Source: Acidobacteriota bacterium
GTDB taxonomy: Bacteria > Acidobacteriota > Terriglobia > Bryobacterales > Bryobacteraceae
DNA: 5,145 bases
Assembly (NCBI GenBank): GCA_021788955.1
Contig: JAJYKC010000256.1
Span: 1 to 5,145 of the forward strand
Direction: 5' to 3'
Part shown: piece by piece, positions 1 through 5,145 of the stretch
Position numbering within the stretch: position 1 is the stretch's first letter
Layout: each line of letters starts with the position of its first letter
Notes under the pieces: model-generated
The model's input: the letters and a program-made list of their open reading frames with translations, nothing else
Told to the model about the DNA's origin: nothing
Databases searched by the model: none
Program-made: the position numbers and the translations under genes

Positions 1-16
1 GTGGGCTTTCGCCCAC
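1..16. terminator. Short perfect hairpin at the left edge, possible terminator
   Basis: Six-base arms GTGGGC (1-6) and GCCCAC (11-16) flank a four-base loop. Read on the plus strand the loop is TTTC and the hairpin is followed by a moderately T-rich stretch (CTTGTGTGTTT, 17-27), as expected of a weak intrinsic terminator for a gene left of the window. Read on the minus strand the loop is GAAA, a stable GNRA tetraloop, so it could also end the transcript of the small minus-strand gene at 124-417; the bases that would follow it lie outside the window. Position 17 is C, so the stem may extend one more pair if the preceding base is G. Direction cannot be decided from this window. Confidence 0.45.
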
Positions 17-66
17 CTTGTGTGTTTACGCTTGCCTCCAGTATAACGCAGTCGTGGGACGTCACG

Positions 67-87
67 GGCATCTGAAGATCAAATGCC
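67..87. repeat. Imperfect 21-base palindrome in the gene-free left end
   Basis: Arms GGCAT (67-71) and ATGCC (83-87), then a C/A mismatch (72/82), then TGA (73-75) and TCA (79-81), enclose the three-base centre AGA (76-78). It lies 37 bases beyond the stop of the minus-strand gene. It could be a 3' structure of that transcript or a protein-binding site. No T-run follows on either strand, so it is not a classical terminator. A competing pairing exists between AAGATC (75-80) and GATCTT (94-99). The rest of 17-123 shows no supported gene. Confidence 0.3.
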
Positions 88-123
88 GCGCGCGATCTTA
101 GGCCGCCCGCGAAACGCGAGCGT

Positions 124-417
124 TCAAGCCGCTTCCGGATGCGCGGCCCGTTTGACGTCGCGCACTGCCCGGGTAAGCAGCAGATCGGCCTCGGCCACAA
201 GAACTTGAATCTTTCCGAGCATTTCCCGGGACCGGGCCGGCGCGTTCGCGCCCGCCATTTCCAAGTAGTACGCGATGGATTCAATCTCACTCAGCGGCTG
301 GCGCAGATCATGAACGAGTTCATTGACCAGCGTCTCCGCCGCATTCCAGTTGAATCCCTCCGCCCTTGCTTTGGTCCTGTCTTCCAACCCCGTCCCCACC
401 GGCATCACAGTCGACAT
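124..417 (-). CDS. Orphan HisKA-like (histidine kinase phosphoacceptor) small protein
   Basis: A 97-residue soluble protein. Residues 35-46, VHDLRQPLSEIE, match the H-box of sensor histidine kinases (H-D/E-L-R-x-P-L), with H36 as the candidate phosphorylated histidine. A second amphipathic helix rich in L, V, A and charged residues (about 63-90) would complete the two-helix hairpin that makes the dimerization domain. No N, G1 or G2 box of the ATPase domain follows, no membrane segment or sensor domain precedes, and the 123 bases beyond the stop give no ATPase-like reading in any minus frame, so this does not look like a recent frameshift of a whole kinase. The ATG at 415-417 is chosen because GGAGG lies 10 bases upstream. 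A TTG start at 478-480 would give 118 residues, but it would lie only a few bases from the predicted transcription start. It is divergent from the gene at 590. It may be a phosphotransfer partner, a dimerization inhibitor of another kinase, or a relic; the H-box is clear but the function is unproven. Confidence 0.7.
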   Translation of the reverse strand: MSTVMPVGTGLEDRTKARAEGFNWNAAETLVNELVHDLRQPLSEIESIAYYLEMAGANAPARSREMLGKIQVLVAEADLLLTRAVRDVKRAAHPEAA

Positions 418-427
418 TCCGTATCCG

Positions 428-432
428 CCTCC
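428..432 (-). promoter_or_regulatory. Ribosome binding site that decides the start of the HisKA-like gene
   Basis: On the minus strand GGAGG is followed by 10 bases and then the ATG at 417-415. The spacing is slightly long but acceptable. The longer TTG alternative at 480-478 has only a weak GGAAG in front of it. Confidence 0.55.
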
Positions 433-491
433 GGCGCTCCTGTCCCGTAGAACGGAGCTAGCCACCCCTTCAAAAAACAAGGGGCTTCCGT

Positions 492-521
492 TTTATAACC
501 CCAACGGCAGGGCCGGGTCAA
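492..521 (-). promoter_or_regulatory. Sigma-70-like promoter for the HisKA-like gene
   Basis: On the minus strand TTGACC (521-516, five of six to the TTGACA consensus) is separated by 18 bases from TATAAA (497-492, five of six to TATAAT). Transcription would begin near 484-486, giving a leader of about 70 bases before the ATG at 417. The element sits in a locally AT-rich gap, as promoters usually do. This is consensus matching only. Confidence 0.55.
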
Positions 522-543
522 GTGTATTTATCCTGTAGTCAAC

Positions 544-574
544 GAAAATACGTGCCGCAACGTCTCATATTTTC
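544..574. repeat. Inverted repeat in the leader of the exported-protein gene
   Basis: GAAAATA (544-550) is the exact reverse complement of TATTTTC (568-574), with 17 bases between. The interval also holds ACGT at its left edge (550-553) and again at 560-563. The repeat ends 15 bases before the ATG at 590, which has no recognisable Shine-Dalgarno sequence, so it could be an operator or an RNA structure near the start codon. The 7-base arms are AT-rich and a chance origin is quite possible. The 418-589 gap contains no other supported plus-strand promoter. Confidence 0.25.
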
Positions 575-589
575 AGTGCCTTTACTTTC

Positions 590-2296
590 ATGCGGCTAAG
601 GTTCTGGGACGGGCAAAAAAAGATTCCGATCCTAGCACTCGCTGTTCTAGGAGTACTAAACGGGCAGGAGCCTGGGACGGCGAATTCCGCTACAACGGTG
701 ACGAATGAATCGGTGCAACCGGCCGATATTTCGGGTTCGGTATCAAGTATGCGCGACGGAAAACCACTGTCGCGAGCCTCTGTGGCATTGAAACCGGAAG
801 ATTCCGGCTTGAAAGCTTACAGTGACACCACCGATGCACAGGGGCGGTTTTCCTTCTCGGCGGTGGCGCCGGGCCGGTACTCGATCGAGGTGGCGCGCGA
901 CGGCTACCTGAACGCGACGGCGGGTTGGTACGGAGACTACCGGTTCCCGCCGATTTTCACGGTGCACAGCGGAAGGGACATAAACGGCCTGGCGTTCCAG
1001 CTCTACCCCTGGGGCGTGATGTCGGGGCGTATCGCATTCAACGACGCAGAGGCGGCTGTGGGTGCCGAAGTGACTCTGTTCCGCGACACGTGGTGGCGGG
1101 GGCGGCATGTTTATGCGATTGCGGGACGGACAACGACCGACGACCGGGGTGAGTATCGGATGCACGGGTTGGAGCCAGGCTCCTACGTGTTGTCGGCGGC
1201 GTGGCAGAAGCCGGTGCTGGTGCAGGGAGCCAAGGAGGAGCCGCGGAGGGACACGCAAGGGCGCCCCCTGCCGGATGAAGACTACGCGGTGACGTTTTAT
1301 CCGGATGCGCGGCGGCTGGTCGAAGCGGTGCCGATTCAGCTTGGCTACGGCGAGAACGCAACGGGAGTGGATATTTTTCTTACGACGGCGCGAACCGTGC
1401 GCATCGGGGGCCGGGTAAGGAGCGGCCTGAGCGGAGTGGCGGTAACGAACCCGAGCCTCACGCTACGCCGGACGGGCGCCGACAATACGGCGGCAATTGC
1501 CGTGCCCGCGAACATCGAGACCGACAAGGGCGGGGAGTTCCATATTTCAGGCGTGGTGCCGGGTTCATACTATTTGATCGCCGAGGACAGCGAGGACGGC
1601 AAGCGTTTGCTGGCGCGGCGGCTGATCACGGTGGGCGAGGATCCGATCGCGAATATCGACATGCTGGTTGTGCCGGCGCAGAAATGGTTTGGCCGGGTTT
1701 CGGTTCTCGAAGATCCCAGCGCGCGGCTCGACAAACTGCGGGTTGAGCTCGATCCGCGTGACGAGACGGCACAACCCGTGGAGGCACAGGTGCGCGAGGA
1801 TGGCGAGTTCTCGCTGGATTTCATGCCCGAGGCGGTGTACGACGTCTACGTGAAGGGACTAGGAGATGGAACGTACGTGAAATCCGTGACCGCGGCGGGG
1901 ACGGATCTGCTGCAGAGCGGTGTTTCGGCTCCGCCGGGCGCGGCGCCGGCGCCGATGCAGATTGTGCTTTCACGGCAGGGGGCCGAGGCGATCGGGGCCG
2001 TGATGAACGCGGACCGTACGGTCGCGCCCGGAGTGAACGTCGATCTGATTCCCGACCCGCCGGCAGGGCGCTATCAGGACTACCAGGAATCGTATTCGGA
2101 CGAGTACGGCAATTTTCACCTGACTGGCATCGCGCCGGGACGCTATCTGCTGCTGGCCTGGGCCGGAGAGCCGCCGTGCGACATCTACGACCCCGAAAGA
2201 CTCGACGATTGCCGCGCTTTCGCGGCGAGCGTGACGCTCAGCGGGGCGGCCAACACGCCGGTGTCACTGCTGCTGGCTGCACCTCCGTCGCAGTAG
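590..2296 (+). CDS. Exported protein with five carboxypeptidase-regulatory-like repeats
   Basis: A 568-residue protein with an N-terminal export signal: basic RLR and KK around residues 2-11, then a hydrophobic core at about 12-23. No lipobox cysteine is present, so it should be released to the periplasm or cell surface rather than lipidated. The body consists of repeated transthyretin-like beta-sandwich (CarboxypepD_reg-like) units. Their signature, G-x-[FY]-x-x-x-G-[VIL]-x-P-G-x-Y, recurs at 85-97, 187-199, 315-327 and 507-519, with a degenerate copy at 405-417 whose PG is replaced by PE. The first copy has Ala instead of the internal Gly. A further family hallmark is a YPDA segment (237-240) followed by the G-VDIFL stretch near 259-264. 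No peptidase domain and no TonB-dependent barrel is attached. Proteins of this build are abundant in Acidobacteriota and are presumed to bind polysaccharide, peptide or other surface partners; the ligand is unknown. The only cysteines are C530 and C541, a possible disulfide. ATG 590 is the first in-frame start after the stop at 536-538, but no ribosome binding site precedes it. msrB follows after 34 bases in the same direction. Confidence 0.88.
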   Translation: MRLRFWDGQKKIPILALAVLGVLNGQEPGTANSATTVTNESVQPADISGSVSSMRDGKPLSRASVALKPEDSGLKAYSDTTDAQGRFSFSAVAPGRYSIEVARDGYLNATAGWYGDYRFPPIFTVHSGRDINGLAFQLYPWGVMSGRIAFNDAEAAVGAEVTLFRDTWWRGRHVYAIAGRTTTDDRGEYRMHGLEPGSYVLSAAWQKPVLVQGAKEEPRRDTQGRPLPDEDYAVTFYPDARRLVEAVPIQLGYGENATGVDIFLTTARTVRIGGRVRSGLSGVAVTNPSLTLRRTGADNTAAIAVPANIETDKGGEFHISGVVPGSYYLIAEDSEDGKRLLARRLITVGEDPIANIDMLVVPAQKWFGRVSVLEDPSARLDKLRVELDPRDETAQPVEAQVREDGEFSLDFMPEAVYDVYVKGLGDGTYVKSVTAAGTDLLQSGVSAPPGAAPAPMQIVLSRQGAEAIGAVMNADRTVAPGVNVDLIPDPPAGRYQDYQESYSDEYGNFHLTGIAPGRYLLLAWAGEPPCDIYDPERLDDCRAFAASVTLSGAANTPVSLLLAAPPSQ

Positions 2297-2330
2297 CGGA
2301 TTCGCGGGACAATGGGTACCAGGAGAAGCG

Positions 2331-2723
2331 ATGGAAAAGATTGTCAAGTCAGATGCCGACTGGAAGAAGAGGCTGACTCCCGAACAGTATTACGTCACAC
2401 GGCAGAAGGGGACAGAGCCTCCGTTCACCGGCAGGTACGCCGACGAGCACGCAGAAGGGACGTACCTGTGTGTGTGCTGCGGGGCGCCGCTGTTCAGCTC
2501 GGAGACGAAGTTTGAGTCGGGCTCCGGGTGGCCGAGCTTCTGGCAGCCGCTTTCCGAGGACAGTCTGCGGGTGGTGCGGGATACCACTCACGGCATGGTC
2601 CGCACGGAGGTGCTGTGCGCGCGATGCGACGCGCACCTGGGGCACGTGTTTCCCGACGGTCCTCGGCCGACCGGTCTTCGTTACTGCATGAACTCGGCCT
2701 CGCTCGATCTGGAGAAAAAATAA
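2331..2723 (+). CDS. msrB: Peptide-methionine (R)-S-oxide reductase, zinc form
   Basis: A 130-residue cytosolic enzyme, no signal peptide, close to E. coli MsrB (137 residues) in length. It reduces the R epimer of methionine sulfoxide in proteins, normally using thioredoxin, to repair oxidative damage. Family landmarks are all present: GTEPPFTG (27-34), zinc ligands C47/C50 and C96/C99, GWPSF (66-70), [10 protein letters not shown] (102-111), and RYCMNSASL (117-125) with the catalytic nucleophile C119. The usual recycling cysteine of the SGCGWPSF motif is serine here (S65), placing it in the subclass that must regenerate by another route. An extra cysteine, C49, lies between the first two zinc ligands. 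The start is supported by AGGAG at 2321-2325, five bases upstream. It is 34 bases downstream of the exported-protein gene and probably shares its transcript. Its stop codon touches that of the convergent gene. Confidence 0.96.
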   Translation: MEKIVKSDADWKKRLTPEQYYVTRQKGTEPPFTGRYADEHAEGTYLCVCCGAPLFSSETKFESGSGWPSFWQPLSEDSLRVVRDTTHGMVRTEVLCARCDAHLGHVFPDGPRPTGLRYCMNSASLDLEKK

Positions 2724-5114
2724 CTACAACGCGCGGACGGCTTCCTCGACGCGGGCGGCGAGGGCGGCATAATCTGTCCCGTTGAGAAGCAGCGGCGGAC
2801 CGAAGCGCACGCGGACGCGCCCGAAGCGCGCCATCTTGGCGCCGCGCGGGAGCACCTTGATGAGACCTTCGATGCGCACCGGCACGACTGGAATTTTGAG
2901 GCGCGCCGCGAGCATGGCAACGCCCGGACGGAAGGGATTGATTTCGCCGTGTTCGGTCATCTTTCCTTCGGGGAAAACGAGCACGCAGACGCCTTCGCTA
3001 GTCATAGCGCCCATTTCATGCATGGTCTCGATCGTTCCCGCCTCGCGTTGGGGGATGGGGAAGGCCTGGAAGCAAAGCGCCGCGAGATAGTAGTTCAAGC
3101 CGTTGGTGAAGCGCTTGCGCCATGAGTAACGCTCGGGGTGGAAGTGGGCGTCGAAGAATTCCTTGGCCATGGCGGGCGCGACCCGGTAGCGCCAGGGTGC
3201 GGGGAGAGCGGCGAGAATCACCGGGACGTCCATGTGGGTCTGATGATTTGGCGCGAAGATCACAGGAGGCTGGAGCCCTTTGAGGTTCTCGCGTCCCTCG
3301 GCACGCACCCAGGCGAAGATACGCGTCAGCGGCAGGAGGAAGAACGGCAGGGCGAGGCGGCGGAGGAGGCGGGGACCGAAGCCGCGGTTCCAAGCCGGGA
3401 AAGCGAACGGAGGCTCGATGGGGGTGGGCGCGGCGTGCGATTCCAGATCGCCGATGGTGGTGGCGGTTTCGAGGGCGCGCTCGTCGACGTTAAGGGCGAC
3501 CATCAACTCGACGCGCTCGAGCGAGGTGAGGGTATCGAGGCGCAGCGACCGGTCAAAGCGCTCCTCGGTTTTGCGCGGAGCCACACCACGGGCGATCTCG
3601 CCGCGTTTGAGTTTTCCCGTGCCTTCGGTGCGGGGAAACTCATCGTAGGGCCAGAGGGAGGCCTCGCGGATCTTCTGGTGATCTGATAGGTGAGCGTTCG
3701 CGGCCTGCACGACGTCATCGAGTACGGCGCCGGGCGCGAGGATGAGCGAGGCGTGGACGCGGTCGGTGCCGGTAACGGCGGCGTCGATGACGCCCGGCAC
3801 GTGTTTCAGGGCCGCTTCCACGTCTTCGGGAAAGACGTTCAGACCCTCGGGCGTGACGATCATTTCCTTCTTGCGGCCCAGGATGCGCAGGCTGCCGTCG
3901 GGTGCGAGTTCGCCGATGTCGCCGGTGCGAAACCAGCCGTCATCGAAGGCGCGGGCGGACTCTTCGGGCGCTTCGTAGTAACCCTCGGTGACGTTGTCGC
4001 CGCGGACGAGCACTTCGCCGTCCTCGGCGATCTTCACCTTGACGCCACCGATCGGCGAGCCGACGGTGCCGTGGCGGGCGTGGAAGGGATGGTTGAGGGT
4101 GACGATGGGCGCGGTTTCGGTGAGGCCGTAGCCCTGGATCACGAGGAAGCCGAGGCGGGTCCAGAAGGCTTCCAGAGCGGGATCGAGCGGCGCGGCACCG
4201 GCGATGAAGCTCCAGAACTTGAATCCGAACAGGCGATGAACTTTGCGGTAGCGCCACCAGCGGGCGGTCCAGTGGAGTCTGGTTCCTTCCGGCTCAGGGA
4301 CGGCCAGGTCGGGATATAGCTGGATGAGGTATTCGCGGAGGACGTCGAGGATCTTTGGCACGGAGACGACAACTGAAATGCGGCGCGAGTGGATCTGGCG
4401 GATGATTTCGCGCGGGTCGTTGCCGCGGAGGAAGACGACCGTGCCCGGCAGCATGGGCGGGATGAAGGTTGCCATGGCCTGGCCGAACATGTGGCTGAGC
4501 GGAAGAAGGTTGAGGAAGCGGATGGGCGAGAACGGACGCGCCCAGTGGCGGTATTTGAGTACTTCGCGCTCGACGGGGACGATGTTGGCGAGCACGTTGC
4601 GGTGCTTGATGAGCACGCCCTTGGGCTCGGCGGTGGCACCGGAGGTGAAGATGATTTCGGCAAGCGTACCGGCTTCGCACGGGGAGCGCACTTCGGATTC
4701 GGGCGCAGCTTCGGCAATTTCCTCCATGCGCCAGACGGCGGCGGGGCCGGGGGCAGGCTGCGGCACGTCGTCGCCCGAAAGGATCAGCTTCGCGTGAACC
4801 TTTGCGCGGACGCGCTCAAGAAAATCGAGAGGCGAGCGGAAGTCGATGGGGACCGCGACGACACCGGCCAGCAGGCAGCCCCAGAGGGCGACGACCCACT
4901 CGGGGCGGTTTTCGCTGTAGAAGATTACCTTGTCGCCCGCCGCGATACCGGCACGCTGGAGACGGGTGGAGAACGCGCGAGCGAGCGCGGACACGGAGGC
5001 GTAGGTAAAGCGGCGGGTCCGTAAGCCGTCGTCGTGAATCAGGAACTCGGCGGGACTCGCCGCGAAGTCGTCGAAGAAATCGAGCAGCGTCTCGCGGCGC
5101 ACTGCTTTCATCAT
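2724..5114 (-). CDS. Fused acyl-activating enzyme and PlsC-type acyltransferase
   Basis: A 796-residue bifunctional protein. The N-terminal part (about 1-510) is an AMP-forming acyl-CoA/acyl-ACP synthetase: phosphate loop FTSGATAEPKGV (156-167), QGYGLTETAP (327-336), GWFRTGDIG (393-401), GRKKEMI (413-419), and the adenylation lysine K501 in GTGKLKR. A short segment (about 515-562) resembles an acyl carrier domain, with LTSLERVEL at 529-537 and a TIGDL helix at 553-557. The C-terminal part (about 585-796) is a lysophospholipid acyltransferase: NHQTHMD (623-629) with H624 and D629, FPEGKMT (714-720), PFRPG (727-731) and IPVVPV (741-746). A hydrophobic stretch at 586-600 may dip into the membrane. 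By analogy with E. coli Aas, which has the domains in the reverse order, it would activate a free fatty acid with ATP and esterify a lyso-lipid at the inner face of the membrane; substrates are not visible from sequence. ATG 5114 agrees with the usual beginning of the synthetase fold, but no clear ribosome binding site precedes it, ATG 5111 is equally possible, and the frame stays open to the window edge. Confidence 0.9.
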   Translation of the reverse strand: MMKAVRRETLLDFFDDFAASPAEFLIHDDGLRTRRFTYASVSALARAFSTRLQRAGIAAGDKVIFYSENRPEWVVALWGCLLAGVVAVPIDFRSPLDFLERVRAKVHAKLILSGDDVPQPAPGPAAVWRMEEIAEAAPESEVRSPCEAGTLAEIIFTSGATAEPKGVLIKHRNVLANIVPVEREVLKYRHWARPFSPIRFLNLLPLSHMFGQAMATFIPPMLPGTVVFLRGNDPREIIRQIHSRRISVVVSVPKILDVLREYLIQLYPDLAVPEPEGTRLHWTARWWRYRKVHRLFGFKFWSFIAGAAPLDPALEAFWTRLGFLVIQGYGLTETAPIVTLNHPFHARHGTVGSPIGGVKVKIAEDGEVLVRGDNVTEGYYEAPEESARAFDDGWFRTGDIGELAPDGSLRILGRKKEMIVTPEGLNVFPEDVEAALKHVPGVIDAAVTGTDRVHASLILAPGAVLDDVVQAANAHLSDHQKIREASLWPYDEFPRTEGTGKLKRGEIARGVAPRKTEERFDRSLRLDTLTSLERVELMVALNVDERALETATTIGDLESHAAPTPIEPPFAFPAWNRGFGPRLLRRLALPFFLLPLTRIFAWVRAEGRENLKGLQPPVIFAPNHQTHMDVPVILAALPAPWRYRVAPAMAKEFFDAHFHPERYSWRKRFTNGLNYYLAALCFQAFPIPQREAGTIETMHEMGAMTSEGVCVLVFPEGKMTEHGEINPFRPGVAMLAARLKIPVVPVRIEGLIKVLPRGAKMARFGRVRVRFGPPLLLNGTDYAALAARVEEAVRAL

Positions 5115-5145
5115 CCCAGGAAAGGGGCGGCTTTTACAGGCCGTG

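Noticed and set aside
18..47. Possible plus-strand promoter TTGTGT - 18 bases - TATAAC.
   Set aside because: The -35 box matches only three of six and no plus-strand gene follows before 590.
1..123. Missing ATPase half of a kinase left of the HisKA-like gene, as evidence of a frameshifted pseudogene.
   Set aside because: Reading the minus strand beyond the stop in the other frames gives no N-box or glycine-box similarity.
124..480. Longer form of the HisKA-like protein from TTG at 478-480 (118 residues).
   Set aside because: The TTG would be almost at the predicted transcription start and lacks a good ribosome binding site, while ATG 417 has GGAGG upstream.
139..538. Plus-strand open frames at 139-450 and 323-538.
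   Set aside because: The opposite strand has the H-box protein with promoter and ribosome binding site; the plus frames show no recognisable motif.
743..1361. Minus-strand open frames opposite the exported-protein gene.
   Set aside because: Translations are rich in Arg, Pro and His as expected from antisense GC-rich coding DNA, and the plus strand has a strong domain signature.
2657..2673. Hairpin CGGTC / GACCG near the end of msrB as a terminator.
   Set aside because: Only a 5-base stem within conserved coding sequence and no T-run on either strand.
3138..5024. Three long plus-strand open frames (3138-3686, 3690-4319, 4389-5024) opposite the acyltransferase fusion.
   Set aside because: They are antisense shadows of a clearly coding GC-rich gene, with no family motif in their translations.

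Overview
The window (5145 bases, GC-rich, densely coding) reads as a chromosomal stretch from an acidobacterium, most likely of the Candidatus Solibacter / Bryobacter type. That assignment is an inference. It rests mainly on the large secreted protein made of repeated carboxypeptidase-regulatory-like domains, a family greatly expanded in that group, and on the overall codon and GC character. No ribosomal RNA, tRNA, insertion sequence, CRISPR array or phage gene is visible.

Layout. Positions 1-123 hold no convincing gene, only a short perfect hairpin at the left edge (1-16) and an imperfect palindrome (67-87). A small minus-strand gene (124-417) encodes a 97-residue protein that looks like an isolated histidine-kinase dimerization/phosphoacceptor (HisKA, DHp) helical hairpin with no ATPase domain. 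It has a good minus-strand sigma-70-like promoter at 492-521. The 172-base gap at 418-589 separates it from a divergent plus-strand pair: a 568-residue exported protein with five repeats of a beta-sandwich domain (590-2296), and 34 bases later msrB (2331-2723), a zinc-type methionine-R-sulfoxide reductase. The msrB stop codon directly abuts the stop codon of a convergent minus-strand gene (2724-5114). That gene encodes a 796-residue fusion of an AMP-forming acyl-activating enzyme, a short acyl-carrier-like remnant and a PlsC-type glycerolipid acyltransferase.

How they work together. No shared pathway can be shown. The exported protein and msrB are probably co-transcribed because of orientation and spacing, but their products should be in different compartments. 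The fusion protein is a self-contained machine for activating a fatty acid and transferring it to a lyso-lipid, comparable in logic to E. coli Aas but with the domains in the opposite order. The features most worth a second look are this fusion with its degenerate carrier segment, the orphan HisKA protein, and the msrB variant that lacks the usual recycling cysteine. I did not find a clear new multi-gene system here.
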